Of a stretch of DNA of 64,000 bases, positions 7,948-16,632 are shown piece after piece (positions within the stretch are counted from its first letter, which is position 1; each line of letters begins with the position of its first letter). The stretch lies in assembly GCF_025165795.1 (NCBI RefSeq), contig NZ_JAJAGO010000003.1, forward strand, positions 496,001 through 560,000. The letters run 5' to 3'. Below the pieces are notes generated by a model, which saw nothing but the letters and a program-made list of their open reading frames with translations, did no database searches and was not told the origin of the DNA. This DNA comes from Streptomyces gossypii. Its GTDB lineage: Bacteria > Actinomycetota > Actinomycetes > Streptomycetales > Streptomycetaceae. Both the position numbers and the translations under genes were made by a program.

Positions 7948-8041
7948 CGCGCTACTTTCGATCGTGTGTAATCACACGAGCACGCAACGAAGCCCGGAGA
8001 TGGCAGACTGCCCCCGAGTAAGGGGTGGAGGGTTAATCGAA

Positions 8042-8947
8042 ATGAACACAAGACCGGCAAACAGTGAGAGTTACGGCGTGAACGGGACGAGTAGTTCAAG
8101 CGGATCCATGGTCCGCCGTATCCTGCTCGGCTCCCAGCTGCGGCGACTCCGCGAGGCACGCGGGGTCACCCGTGAGGCAGCCGGTTACTCGATCCGCGCC
8201 TCCGAGTCCAAGATCAGCCGGATGGAGCTGGGCAGGGTGAGTTTCAAGGCGCGTGACGTCCAGGACCTGCTCACGCTCTACGGCGTGACGGACGAGGCGG
8301 AGCGCGAGCCGCTGCTGGGCCTCGCCCGGGACTCCAACAAGGCCGGCTGGTGGCACAGTTACAGCGACGTGCTGCCCGGCTGGTTCCAGACATACGTGGG
8401 CCTCGAGGGCGCCGCCTCGCACATCAACACCTACGAGGTGCAGTTCGTCCACGGCCTGCTGCAGACCGAGGACTACGCCCGCGCCGTCATCAGCAGCGGT
8501 CACAAGACGGGTCTGCCCGACGAGGAGATAGACCGGCGGGTCGCGCTCCGGCTGGAGCGGCAGAAGCTCCTGCTGTCCGAGCAGGCCACCCAGCTGCTCT
8601 GCGTGCTGGACGAGGCCGCGCTGCGCCGCCCGTTCGGCGGCCGGGCCGTGCTCGACGCCCAGCTGAGGCATCTCGCCGAGATCTCGGAGGCCTCGAACGT
8701 CCGGCTGCAGGTCGTCCCGTTCGAGCTCGGCGGGCACGCCGCGGAGAGCGGTGCTTTCACGCTGCTTCGCTTCCCGGAGTCGGACCTGTCGGACGTCGTC
8801 TATCTGGAGCAGCTGACCAGTGCGCTGTATCTCGACAAGCGCGAAGAAGTCGACCGCTACGAGGCCGTGCTCAACCGGTTGGCCGAAGTCAGTCTCTGTG
8901 CGGACAAGACGCGGGATCAGCTTCAGAAGATCCGCCAACTTGCCTGA
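8042..8947 (+). CDS. XRE-family regulator, Scr1/WhiJ type (HTH plus DUF5753)
   Basis: 301 residues. The ATG at 8042 follows GGAGGG by 9 bases. An N-terminal helix-turn-helix (about residues 25-85; LGSQLRRLREARGVTREAAG, SESKISRMELGRVSF) is followed by a DUF5753 domain with its hallmarks WWHSYSDVLPGWFQTYVGLE, FVHGLLQTEDYARAV, RLERQKLL and VVYLEQ. Members repress or modulate developmental and antibiotic genes in Streptomyces, and are modulated by DUF397 partners. One such partner is present at 6807-7046. The repeated TGCACGTGCA palindromes flanking the cluster are its likely targets (inference). Confidence 0.92.
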   Translation: MNTRPANSESYGVNGTSSSSGSMVRRILLGSQLRRLREARGVTREAAGYSIRASESKISRMELGRVSFKARDVQDLLTLYGVTDEAEREPLLGLARDSNKAGWWHSYSDVLPGWFQTYVGLEGAASHINTYEVQFVHGLLQTEDYARAVISSGHKTGLPDEEIDRRVALRLERQKLLLSEQATQLLCVLDEAALRRPFGGRAVLDAQLRHLAEISEASNVRLQVVPFELGGHAAESGAFTLLRFPESDLSDVVYLEQLTSALYLDKREEVDRYEAVLNRLAEVSLCADKTRDQLQKIRQLA

Positions 8948-9015
8948 AACAGAAGTACGATGACATGCCATCAAAAGTTGAATCCGGCCTCTTCCGACCC
9001 CCCCGAAGGAATGGC

Positions 9016-10473
9016 ATGTCCTACTTCACGGACTTGGCGCTTCAGTACATCGACGGTGAGTGGCGTCCCGGGAACGGCTCCTGGGACATCATCGACTTCA
9101 ATCCGTACAACGGAGAGAAGCTCGCCTCGATCACCGTGGCCACGACCGAAGAGATCGACCAGGCATACCGCGCGGCCAAGCGCCACCAGCCCGCGTGGGC
9201 GGCCACCAACCCGTACTCGCGGCGGATCGTCTTCGAGCGCGCGGTGCGCATCATCGAGGACCGCGAGCAGGAGTTCACCGAGGCGATCATCGCCGAACTC
9301 GGCGGCACCCGTCTGAAAGCCGCGTTCGAGCTGCACCTCGCCAAGGAGTTCCTTCGCGAGGCGATACAGCTGGCGCTCCGCGCCGAGGGCAGGATCGTGC
9401 CGTCCCCGGTGGACGGCAAGGAGAACCGCGTGTATCGCGTCCCGGTGGGCGTGGTCGCGGTGATCTCCCCCTTCAACTTCCCCTTCCTGCTCTCCATCAA
9501 GTCCGTCGCCCCCGCGCTCGCCCTGGGAAACGCGGTCGTGCTCAAGCCGCACCAGAACACCCCGGTGTGCGGCGGCGCGCTGGTCGCCAAGGTGCTGGAG
9601 GAGGCGGGACTCCCGCCGGGTCTGCTCAATGTCGTCGTGACCGACATCGCCGAGATCGGCGACTCCCTCATCGAGCACCCCTCCGCGAACGTCATCTCCT
9701 TCACCGGCTCGGACAAGGTCGGGCGCCATGTCGCCACGGTCGGCGCCTCGCACTTCAAGAAGGTCATCCTGGAGCTGGGTGGCAACAGCGCGATGCTGGT
9801 GCTGGACGACGCCGACGTCGACTACGCGGTCGACGCCGCCGTGTTCAGCCGCTTCGTGCACCAGGGCCAGGTCTGCATGGCGGCCAACCGGCTGATCGTG
9901 GACCGCAGTGTGCTGGAGGAGTTCACCGAGAAGTTCGTCGCCAAGGTGCGCACCCTGAAGGTCGGCGACCCGCAGGATCCGACGACGCACATCGGCCCGC
10001 TGATCAACTCCGGTCAGGCCGAGAGCATCACCGCCGTCGTCGACCAGACCATCGAGGACGGTGCGACCGTCCTGGTGCGGGGCGGCACCGAGGGCAACGT
10101 CGTCTCGCCCACCGTGCTCACGGACATACCGGCCGACTCCGCGGTGCTGCACCAGGAGGTCTTCGGCCCGGTCGCCCTGATCATCCCGGTGGACGGCGAG
10201 GAGGAGGCCGTACGAGTCGCCAACGACACGCCGTACGGGCTCGGCGGTGCCGTTCACACTCGCGATGTCGAGCGCGGCATCGCGGTGGCCCGGCGCATCG
10301 AGACAGGGATGGTCCATGTCAACGACTCGACCGTGGGGGACGAGCCGATAGTCCCCTTCGGCGGCGAGAAGCACTCCGGACTGGGCAGGCTGAACGGCGA
10401 CCAGATGGTGGAGGCGTTCACCGTCACCAAGTGGATCTCCATCCAGCACGGCCGCAGCGCTTTTCCGTTCTGA
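9016..10473 (+). CDS. NAD(P)-dependent aldehyde dehydrogenase
   Basis: 485 residues, full length for the ALDH superfamily. The start is ATG 9016, with GAAGGA 5 bases before it; the same frame stays open far upstream across the XRE gene, but that part is not coding. Catalytic features: the oxyanion/asparagine region (ISPFNFPFLLSIKSVAPALALG), cofactor lysine (VVLKPHQNTP), FTGSDKVGRHV, general base Glu in ELGGNSAM (about residue 253), nucleophile Cys in GQVCMA (about 287), and EVFGPVA. The closest named subgroup is benzaldehyde/vanillin-type dehydrogenase, oxidising aromatic or short aldehydes to acids. No aromatic-catabolism neighbours support a specific substrate. It ends at a clear terminator. 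Confidence 0.9.
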   Translation: MSYFTDLALQYIDGEWRPGNGSWDIIDFNPYNGEKLASITVATTEEIDQAYRAAKRHQPAWAATNPYSRRIVFERAVRIIEDREQEFTEAIIAELGGTRLKAAFELHLAKEFLREAIQLALRAEGRIVPSPVDGKENRVYRVPVGVVAVISPFNFPFLLSIKSVAPALALGNAVVLKPHQNTPVCGGALVAKVLEEAGLPPGLLNVVVTDIAEIGDSLIEHPSANVISFTGSDKVGRHVATVGASHFKKVILELGGNSAMLVLDDADVDYAVDAAVFSRFVHQGQVCMAANRLIVDRSVLEEFTEKFVAKVRTLKVGDPQDPTTHIGPLINSGQAESITAVVDQTIEDGATVLVRGGTEGNVVSPTVLTDIPADSAVLHQEVFGPVALIIPVDGEEEAVRVANDTPYGLGGAVHTRDVERGIAVARRIETGMVHVNDSTVGDEPIVPFGGEKHSGLGRLNGDQMVEAFTVTKWISIQHGRSAFPF

Positions 10474-10523
10474 CGCCGTCCGGCGCTGTGGTGCGGACAG
10501 GAGGCCGGGCAGACGGATGCCGA

Positions 10524-10562
10524 CGCCGGGTGTGAGGGGGCAGACCCCGCACCCGGCGTTTT
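10524..10562 (+). terminator. Rho-independent terminator after aldehyde dehydrogenase
   Basis: A perfect 9-bp stem CGCCGGGTG / CACCCGGCG (10524-10532 and 10550-10558) with a GC-rich inner hairpin is followed by TTTT. Confidence 0.85.
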
Positions 10563-10732
10563 GTGCGTCCGGGCCCGAGGACCTGATGCATGAGAAACCC
10601 CTGCTTGAGAATCCCTGCTTGAGAACCTCCCGTGAGGCTCCTGCTTGAGGACCAGAGCTGTCCGCATGACCGCATAGCTTTGGAGTCATCAGGAACGAGG
10701 CCCCGACAGGGCCCTGACGAGAGGTGACGCCC

Positions 10733-11287
10733 ATGCCCACTCTGGTTGACGCCGAGACCGCCGGTGACGAGCGCGGTGCGCTGCTCGGCTATCTGGAAGC
10801 CCAGCGCGGCGGCATGCGGCGCGCGCTGCACGGACTGAGCCCCGAGCAGGCGGTGAGCGCTCCGAGCGCGAGCAGCCTGTCACTCGCCGGGCTGCTCAAG
10901 CATGTCGCCGAGGTCGAGCAGGGCTGGCTGCGCGACGCCTGCGGACTGCCGCACGCGGTGGCCCGTGACGAGACCAACTGGGACGGCTGCTTCCGGCTCG
11001 AAGGTACGGAGACCGTCGAGAGCGTGCTCGCCTTCTACGAGGACGTGGCCCGGGAGACCGAGGAACTGGTACGTGCGGTGCCCTCGCTCGACGACGTGTT
11101 CGACCTGCCGCAGGCGCCGTGGAACCCCGACGAGCCGCGCTCCTGGCGCTGGATGCTGCTGACCCTGATCGTCGAGGTGGCCCGGCACGCGGGCCACGCG
11201 GACGTTATCCGCGAGTCGATCGACGGCCGGACGGCCTTCGAACTGGTCTGGGAGACCGGCGCGGCACCGAAGCCGGACTTCGGCTGA
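10733..11287 (+). CDS. DinB-like (DUF664) putative metalloenzyme
   Basis: 184 residues from ATG 10733 (AGAGG 8 bases upstream). The four-helix DinB fold is suggested by ALLGYLEAQRGGMRRALHGLSPEQ, LAGLLKHVAEVEQGWLRD (first metal-ligand His) and a C-terminal LIVEVARHAGHADVIRE (two further His). The three-histidine pattern matches the DinB/DUF664 family, which includes thiol-dependent (mycothiol/bacillithiol-like) transferases. In actinobacteria a mycothiol-dependent role is plausible but unproven. It is followed by a strong hairpin and the padR gene. Confidence 0.85.
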   Translation: MPTLVDAETAGDERGALLGYLEAQRGGMRRALHGLSPEQAVSAPSASSLSLAGLLKHVAEVEQGWLRDACGLPHAVARDETNWDGCFRLEGTETVESVLAFYEDVARETEELVRAVPSLDDVFDLPQAPWNPDEPRSWRWMLLTLIVEVARHAGHADVIRESIDGRTAFELVWETGAAPKPDFG

Positions 11288-11333
11288 GCCGGGGCAGCGA
11301 CGCCGCGCCCGGCAGTGCGCTCTAGGCTGGGCC

Positions 11334-11372
11334 GTGCCGGATCACGGCCACCCGGTGGCCGTCGTCCGGCAC
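11334..11372 (+). terminator. Long hairpin between DinB-like gene and padR (terminator or leader structure)
   Basis: Two stacked 8-bp stems (GTGCCGGA/TCCGGCAC and ACGGCCAC/GTGGCCGT) are interrupted by a 2x2 internal loop and capped by CCG. A -10-like TAGGCT lies directly before it at 11323-11328, so the hairpin could begin the padR transcript rather than end the upstream one. Confidence 0.6.
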
Positions 11373-11394
11373 GATTCGGGAAAGAGGACGCGAG

Positions 11395-12021
11395 ATGTCA
11401 GCGATCCGGCTGCTGGTGCTGGGCGCGGTCCGCCAGCACGGGCGGGCGCACGGCTACCAGGTCCGCAACGACCTGGAGTACTGGGGCGCGAACGAGTGGT
11501 CCAACGCCAAGCCGGGCTCGATCTATCACGCGCTCAAGCAGATGGCTAAGCAGGGACTGCTGCTCGCCCACGACGTCGCACCCAGTACGGCGGGAGGCCC
11601 GCCCCGCACCGAGTACGAGCTGACCGAGGCGGGCGAGGCGGAGTACCTGGCGCTGCTGCGGAGCGCGCTGACAGCCATCGACGAGAAGCCCGACATGCTC
11701 ACCTCCGGCGTGGGCTTCATCGTCGACCTTCCCCGGGACGAGGCGATCAAGCTGCTCCAGCAGCGGGTGGCGCTGCTGGATGCCTGGCGCGACGAGGTGG
11801 GCGAGCACTGGACGCCGCGGGGCAGTGACCCCGAGGAATGGGGCCACATCGGCGAGATCATGAGGCTCTGGGTGAGCACCGCGGAGAGCGGTGCCCAGTG
11901 GGCCCGCGGTCTGATCGAACGGCTTTCGAGCGGCGCGTACGTGATGGCGGGGGAGAGCGGCGCCCGCCCGGAGGTGCTGGCGCCCGAGTCGGGCAACCCG
12001 TACGCGGACGAGAACGGCTAG
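11395..12021 (+). CDS. PadR-family transcriptional repressor
   Basis: 208 residues. The N-terminal winged helix has the PadR pattern (IRLLVLGAVRQHGRAHGYQVRNDLE, then PGSIYHALKQMAKQGLL and EYELTEAGEAEY). An alpha-helical C-terminal half dimerises. The start codon ATG follows AGAGGA. It lies directly upstream of an ABC-2 type exporter pair, the standard arrangement for PadR repressors of drug efflux. Two near-identical 18-bp palindromes at 12037-12054 and 12085-12102, straddling the exporter promoter, are its probable operators. Ligand binding by the C-terminal domain would release repression. Confidence 0.92.
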   Translation: MSAIRLLVLGAVRQHGRAHGYQVRNDLEYWGANEWSNAKPGSIYHALKQMAKQGLLLAHDVAPSTAGGPPRTEYELTEAGEAEYLALLRSALTAIDEKPDMLTSGVGFIVDLPRDEAIKLLQQRVALLDAWRDEVGEHWTPRGSDPEEWGHIGEIMRLWVSTAESGAQWARGLIERLSSGAYVMAGESGARPEVLAPESGNPYADENG

Positions 12022-12036
12022 CTCTCGGCAAGCCCG

Positions 12037-12102
12037 GTAATCAAGTTTGACTACAAGGTGGCGAGGCGCTAACCTCTGGCCGAAGTAGTCAAATTTGATT
12101 AC
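12037..12102 (+). promoter_or_regulatory. Exporter promoter bracketed by two PadR operator palindromes
   Basis: Promoter: TTGACT (12047-12052), 17-bp spacer, TAACCT (12070-12075). Operator 1 (12037-12054) overlaps the -35 and operator 2 (12085-12102) lies just beyond the -10. Both fit GTARTCAAATTTGAYTAC, an 18-bp near-perfect palindrome; centres are 48 bp apart. The geometry explains repression by blocking polymerase. Confidence 0.8.
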
Positions 12103-12135
12103 TCGTGCGAGCTGCACGACCTGGGAGGAGATGCT

Positions 12136-13119
12136 TTGACGACTGGCGATCACGCGATCGTTGCCGAGGGGCTGCGCAAGGAGTACGGCACCAAGCACGC
12201 GCTCGCCGGGCTGGACCTGACCGTCCCGCGCGGCACCGTCCAGGGCGTACTGGGCCCGAACGGCGCGGGCAAGAGCACCCTCGTCCGCATCCTCGCCACC
12301 CTGCTGCGGCCCACCGCGGGCCGCGCCGAGGTCGCGGGAGTCGACGTGGCCCGGCACCCGGACGAAGTGCGCCGCAGGATCGGGCTGCTCGGCCAGCACG
12401 CGGCCGTGGACGAACACCTGAGCGGAATGCAGAACCTGGAGATGTTCGCCCGGCTGTACCACCTGGGGGCCCGGCGGGCGCGGAGCCGGGCGGACGAACT
12501 GCTGACGCGCTTCGGGCTGGCCGACACCGGCCGCAAACCCATCGGCAAGTACAGCGGCGGCATGCGGCGGCGGCTGGACCTCGCCGCCAGCCTGATCCTG
12601 GACCCGGAGATCCTCTTCCTGGACGAGCCGACCACCGGCCTCGACCCGCGCGGCCGTACGGAGGTCTGGGAGGCCGTGCGCACGCTGGTGGGCGGCGGCA
12701 CCACGGTGCTGCTCACCACCCAGTATCTGGAGGAGGCCGATCAGCTCGCCGACGCCCTGTGCCTTGTCGACGACGGGCGGATCGTCGCGGAGGGTACGGC
12801 CGACCAGCTGAAAGCCCGGCTGGGAGGGGACCGGATCGACGTGGTGGTGCGCGACCGCGAGGGGCTCGCTGCGGCGGCCTCGGTCGTCGGCATGGCGGCC
12901 CGCGCGGACACGGTGACCACGGACGCCGACCGGCGGCTGCTCAGCGCCCCGGTGACGGACCGGATGACGGCGCTGGCGGAGACCGTACGGGCCCTGGCCG
13001 CGGCCGGTATCGAAGCGGAGGACATCGCCCTGCGGCGGCCCACCCTCGACGAGGTCTTCCTGCACCTGACCGGCGCCACCGGCACCGTCACCGGCACGTA
13101 TGAGGAGGCGAGCGCATGA
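12136..13119 (+). CDS. ABC-2 exporter ATP-binding protein (DrrA type)
   Basis: 327 residues starting at TTG 12136, with GGAGGAG 5 to 6 bases upstream. ATPase motifs: Walker A (GPNGAGKST), Q-loop ([13 protein letters not shown]), signature [12 protein letters not shown], Walker B ([13 protein letters not shown]) and H-loop ([11 protein letters not shown]). The C-terminal extension of about 100 residues matches the daunorubicin-resistance ATPase (DrrA) subfamily, which exports antibiotics together with a six-helix permease. The stop overlaps the start of the permease gene by 4 bases. It is controlled by the adjacent PadR regulator and its two operators. Confidence 0.92.
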   Translation: MTTGDHAIVAEGLRKEYGTKHALAGLDLTVPRGTVQGVLGPNGAGKSTLVRILATLLRPTAGRAEVAGVDVARHPDEVRRRIGLLGQHAAVDEHLSGMQNLEMFARLYHLGARRARSRADELLTRFGLADTGRKPIGKYSGGMRRRLDLAASLILDPEILFLDEPTTGLDPRGRTEVWEAVRTLVGGGTTVLLTTQYLEEADQLADALCLVDDGRIVAEGTADQLKARLGGDRIDVVVRDREGLAAAASVVGMAARADTVTTDADRRLLSAPVTDRMTALAETVRALAAAGIEAEDIALRRPTLDEVFLHLTGATGTVTGTYEEASA

Positions 13120-13898
13120 GCGCGGCGTACATACTCTCCGACTCCTGGACGATGACCCGGCGCGGCCTGGCCCACTGGGGGCGGCAGCCCGTGGCGGTGA
13201 TCGTCGGGCTGGCCTTCCCCGTCATGATGATGGTGATGTTCGCCTACCTCCTCGGCGGCGGAATGGAGGTCGGGGACTATCGCGAGTACCTGGTGCCCGG
13301 GATGTTCGCGCTGGCCATGGCGTTCGGCCTGGAGGCGACGATGGTCGAGCTCACCCGGGATCTCGACAAGGGCGTCATCGACCGTTTCCGCTCGATGCCG
13401 ATGGCACCCTCGGCGGTACTGATCGGCCGCAGCATCATCGACCTGCTCCAGTCGGCGCTCGGCCTGCTGGTGCTCATCGGCACCGGGCTCGTGATGGGGT
13501 GGCGCTGGCACGGCGGCCCCGCAGCCGCACTGGCGGCCGTCGGGCTGCTGCTCCTGCTGCGCTTCGCGATGCTGTGGGCCGGGATCTATCTCGGCATGGT
13601 GGCGGGCAGGCCGGAGATGGTCCAGGCGGTGCAGATCCTCATCTGGCCGGTCGCCTTCCTCTCCAACGCGTTCACCTCGCCGGACACCATGCCCGGCTGG
13701 ATGGGCACGATCGCCGAATGGAATCCGATGTCGGCGACGGCACAGGCTGTGCGGGAGCTGTTCGCCAACCCGGTCTGGGGCGGCGGTGACTCCTGGGTCA
13801 CGGATCACGCGGTGCTGATGGCGGTGGTCTGGCCGGTGGTCATGCTGGCGGTCTTCCTCCCGCTGGCGGTGCGGCGGTATCAGCGGCTGGGTGACTGA
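13116..13898 (+). CDS. ABC-2 exporter permease (DrrB type)
   Basis: 260 residues with six predicted membrane helices and the ABC-2 permease pattern ([81 protein letters not shown]). It starts at ATG 13116 inside the ATGA overlap with the ATPase gene, so translation is coupled. It should form the membrane channel of a DrrAB-like exporter. The substrate is unknown. Confidence 0.92.
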   Translation: MSAAYILSDSWTMTRRGLAHWGRQPVAVIVGLAFPVMMMVMFAYLLGGGMEVGDYREYLVPGMFALAMAFGLEATMVELTRDLDKGVIDRFRSMPMAPSAVLIGRSIIDLLQSALGLLVLIGTGLVMGWRWHGGPAAALAAVGLLLLLRFAMLWAGIYLGMVAGRPEMVQAVQILIWPVAFLSNAFTSPDTMPGWMGTIAEWNPMSATAQAVRELFANPVWGGGDSWVTDHAVLMAVVWPVVMLAVFLPLAVRRYQRLGD

Positions 13899-13903
13899 GC
13901 TGC

Positions 13904-13934
13904 TTGCACCCCACGCGGCGTGAGGCAGCAGGCT
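13904..13934 (+). promoter_or_regulatory. tipA-type autoregulated promoter (19-bp spacer, central dyad)
   Basis: -35 TTGCAC (13904-13909), 19-bp spacer, -10 CAGGCT (13929-13934). The spacer contains CCCACGC-GGCGTGAGG, an imperfect dyad. This matches from memory the layout of the S. lividans tipA promoter (TTGCAC, 19-bp spacer with CACG/CGTG dyad, CAG-type -10), at which thiostrepton-bound TipAL activates its own gene. Confidence 0.75.
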
Positions 13935-13963
13935 GGGGCTCACATCCGAGAGAGGAGACGGAC

Positions 13964-14722
13964 GTGAGCTACTCCGTCGGTCAGGTGGCCCGGTTCGCCG
14001 GCATCACGGTGCGCACGCTGCACCACTACGACGGGATCGGCCTGCTCGTCCCGTGCGGGCGCAACCACGCGGGGCACCGGCGGTACACCGACGCCGACCT
14101 GGACCGGCTGCAGCAGATCCTCTTCTACCGGGAGCTGGGCTTCCCGCTGGACGAGGTCGCCGTGCTGCTCGACGATCCGGACGCGGATCCGGTCGAGCAT
14201 CTGCGCCGTCGGCACCGGCTGCTGGAGACGCGGATCGGCAGGCTGCGGGAGATGGCCACGGCCGTCGAACACGCAATGGAGGCACACAAGATGGGGATCA
14301 GTCTCACACCTGAGGAGAAGTTCGAGGTCTTCGGCGACTTCGACCCCGAGGAGCACGCCGAAGAGGTGGAGCGGCGCTGGGGCGACAGCGACGCGTACCG
14401 CCAGTCGCAGCGGCGCACCGCCGCGTACGGCAAGGAGGACTGGCTGCGGATCAAGGGTGAACAAGAGGACTGGCAGCGCCGCTTCGTCGCCCTGATGGAC
14501 TCCGGCGCAGCTTCGGAGGGCGAGGCTGCGATGGATCTGGCCGAGGAGGCCCGGCAGCAGATCTGCCGCTTCTACTACGACTGCGACTACGAGATCCACA
14601 CCGGGCTCGCCGGAATGTATGTGGGGGACGAGCGCTTCCGCTCGTATTACGAGGACATCAGGCCGGGCATGGCCCGCTATCTGCATGACGCGATCCTGGC
14701 CAACGCCGTACGGAGCGTGTAG
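13964..14722 (+). CDS. tipA: MerR-family TipA regulator (TipAL with TipAS thiopeptide-binding domain)
   Basis: 252 residues. The GTG at 13964 is preceded by GAGAGGAG. The N-terminal MerR helix-turn-helix (YSVGQVARFAGITVRTLHHYD) is followed by a coiled coil and a C-terminal TipAS domain (LTPEEKFEVFGDFDPEEHAEEVERRWGDSDAYRQSQ). The conserved YDCDYEIHTG segment carries the cysteine that bonds covalently with thiopeptide antibiotics in TipAL. S. lividans tipA also makes the short TipAS form from an internal start. Here an internal ATG at 14291 (MGISLTPEEK), about 110 codons in, fits that role. Its own promoter is the 19-bp-spacer site just upstream. Confidence 0.95.
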   Translation: MSYSVGQVARFAGITVRTLHHYDGIGLLVPCGRNHAGHRRYTDADLDRLQQILFYRELGFPLDEVAVLLDDPDADPVEHLRRRHRLLETRIGRLREMATAVEHAMEAHKMGISLTPEEKFEVFGDFDPEEHAEEVERRWGDSDAYRQSQRRTAAYGKEDWLRIKGEQEDWQRRFVALMDSGAASEGEAAMDLAEEARQQICRFYYDCDYEIHTGLAGMYVGDERFRSYYEDIRPGMARYLHDAILANAVRSV

Positions 14723-14731
14723 CGGTAGGGG

Positions 14732-14757
14732 GCCGTCCGCCCGGTCCGGCGGACGGC
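14732..14757 (+). terminator. Terminator hairpin after tipA
   Basis: A 10-bp stem (GCCGTCCGCC / GGCGGACGGC) with a 6-nt loop starts 10 bases after the tipA stop. Confidence 0.7.
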
Positions 14758-14982
14758 GACAGGGGAGGGGGCTCGCACCCATGGTGCGGGCCCCCGGCGC
14801 ATGCGCCTTTCGCGCCCCCCTCGGGCGGGTCGAGGTGAACCCTCCTATGCTGCCAGCAGGCGGCGGTTCACCGGCTGAAACGTTTGTTTCCGGCCGGGGA
14901 GCGGGAACGCCGGAGGCTTGTCCGATGTTGAGGAACTCGTCGGCCAAGGGGGTTGCGTACGTAGACGAGGAGCAGGAGGACA

Positions 14983-16632
14983 GTGGCCGGGGAGTCCCAG
15001 CACGACGGATCCGGGTCCGGGAGCGAGCCGGAGCCGGCAGACGGCGCACCACATCCGGACGAGGTGCACAGCGCGTTCACGCCACCGTTCGGCGTACCGC
15101 TGCCGCCGCCGCCCGAGGAGGAGCACACCACTTCGGAATTCGCCGTACCCGAGGGGCTGCTGGCCTCGCCCCCCGCCGAGCCCTCCAGCAGTTTCACTCC
15201 GCCGGAGGGCATTCCGCGCCTGGGGGCCCGCCCGTTGCCGCCCTGGCAGGACCGGATGCGCACGATGGTCCGGATGCCGCTGGCGGAGCGGCCCGCTCCG
15301 GAGCTGAGCAGCCGCGGCGAGGAGGAGGGCACGGTCGGCCCGTCGGTGCCCCGCGTGCTCGACCTCACCCTGCGTATCGGTGAACTGCTGCTCGCGGGCG
15401 GCGAGGGCGCGGAGGACGTCGAGGCGGCGATGTTCGCCGTCGCGCACGCGTTCGGTCTGGACCGCTGCGAGCCGACGGTCACCTTCACCCTGCTGTCCAT
15501 CACCCATCAGCCCTCGCTGGTGGACGACCCGGTGACGCTCAGCCGGACCGTACGGCGCCGCGGCACCGACTACACCCGACTGGCCGCCGTGTTCCGGCTG
15601 GTCACCGATGTCACCACCGGCGAACTGACGCTGGAGGAGTCCTACCGGCGGCTCGCGGACATGCGCCGTAACCGTCACCCGTTCAGCAAGGGTGCCCTGT
15701 CGATGGCCAGCGGCCTGCTGGCCGGAGCCGCCTCGATGCTGGTCGGCGGCGGCTGGCTGGTTTTCGTGCTGGCGGCGATCGGCGCGATCCTGGGCGACTG
15801 GCTGGCCTGGTTGTGCTCCGGGCGGGGGCTGCCGGAGTTCTACCAGTTCGTGGCCGCGGCGATGCCGCCCGCCGCGATGGGTGTCTCGGTCGTGCTCATC
15901 GAGACCAACGTCACCGCCGAGATCCAGGCCGGTGCCGTGATCACCGGCGGTCTCTTCGCGCTGATCCCCGGCCGGGCACTCGTCGCCGCCGTCCACGACG
16001 GTCTCACCGGTTTCTACATCACCGCCTCCGCCCGGCTGCTGGAGGTCATCTATCTCATCGTCGGCATCGTCTGCGGTGTGCTGATCGTGCTGTACATCGG
16101 TGGAGAGCTGGGCGCGGAGCTCGACCCGGAAGCGCTGCAGCACCAGGAGCGGCCGGAGATCCAGTTGTTCGCCGCGATGCTGCTGGCGCTGGCCTTCTGC
16201 GTGCTGCTCCAGCAGGAACGTCACACTGTGGTGCTGGCCACCTTCAACGGCGGCGTCGCCTGGCTGATCTACGGGGCGATGCGGGACGTCGGCGAGCTCA
16301 ACCCGGTCGCCGCCACCTTCGCCGCGGCCGGTCTGGTGGGCCTCTTCGGGCAGCTGATGTCGCGTTACCAGTTCGCCTCCTCGCTGCCGTACATCACCGC
16401 GGCCATCGGCCCGCTGCTGCCCGGCAGCGCCACCTATTTCGGTCTGCTCAACCTGGCCCAGGGGAACATGGACCCGGGCATCGAGAACATCTCCCAGGCC
16501 ATCGCGCTCGCCCTCGCCATCGCCATCGGCGTCAACCTCGGCGGGGAGCTCGCCCGGCTGTTCATCAAGACCCCGGGTGTGGAGACCCCCTTGCCGGGCC
16601 GCCGTGCCGCCAAGCGCACCCGTGGATTCTGA
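14983..16632 (+). CDS. ThrE-like threonine/serine exporter (fused DUF1212-DUF3815) with low-complexity N-terminus
   Basis: 549 residues, GTG start with GGAGG 4 to 5 bases upstream. Residues 1-110 are acidic, Pro-rich and probably disordered, with repeated F-x-x-P-x-G modules. The rest is the two-part ThrE fold: a soluble/first-helix region (LDLTLRIGELLLAGGEGAEDVEAAM, ADMRRNRHPFSKG) and ten or so membrane helices in two bundles (ALSMASGLLAGAASML ...; VLIVLYIGGELGAELD ...; GLVGLFGQLMSRY). ThrE of Corynebacterium exports L-threonine and L-serine. Fusion of both halves is normal in actinobacteria. Substrate is inferred. Confidence 0.87.
   Translation: MAGESQHDGSGSGSEPEPADGAPHPDEVHSAFTPPFGVPLPPPPEEEHTTSEFAVPEGLLASPPAEPSSSFTPPEGIPRLGARPLPPWQDRMRTMVRMPLAERPAPELSSRGEEEGTVGPSVPRVLDLTLRIGELLLAGGEGAEDVEAAMFAVAHAFGLDRCEPTVTFTLLSITHQPSLVDDPVTLSRTVRRRGTDYTRLAAVFRLVTDVTTGELTLEESYRRLADMRRNRHPFSKGALSMASGLLAGAASMLVGGGWLVFVLAAIGAILGDWLAWLCSGRGLPEFYQFVAAAMPPAAMGVSVVLIETNVTAEIQAGAVITGGLFALIPGRALVAAVHDGLTGFYITASARLLEVIYLIVGIVCGVLIVLYIGGELGAELDPEALQHQERPEIQLFAAMLLALAFCVLLQQERHTVVLATFNGGVAWLIYGAMRDVGELNPVAATFAAAGLVGLFGQLMSRYQFASSLPYITAAIGPLLPGSATYFGLLNLAQGNMDPGIENISQAIALALAIAIGVNLGGELARLFIKTPGVETPLPGRRAAKRTRGF

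Noticed and set aside
8350-9015. In-frame upstream extension of the aldehyde dehydrogenase over the XRE gene
   Set aside because: The XRE regulator frame is coding there; the extension reads Arg/Ala-rich nonsense, and ATG 9016 with its ribosome site gives the normal enzyme length.
8971-10740. 589-codon minus-strand frame opposite the aldehyde dehydrogenase
   Set aside because: Antisense shadow; translation is His/Asp/Gly-rich without any domain.
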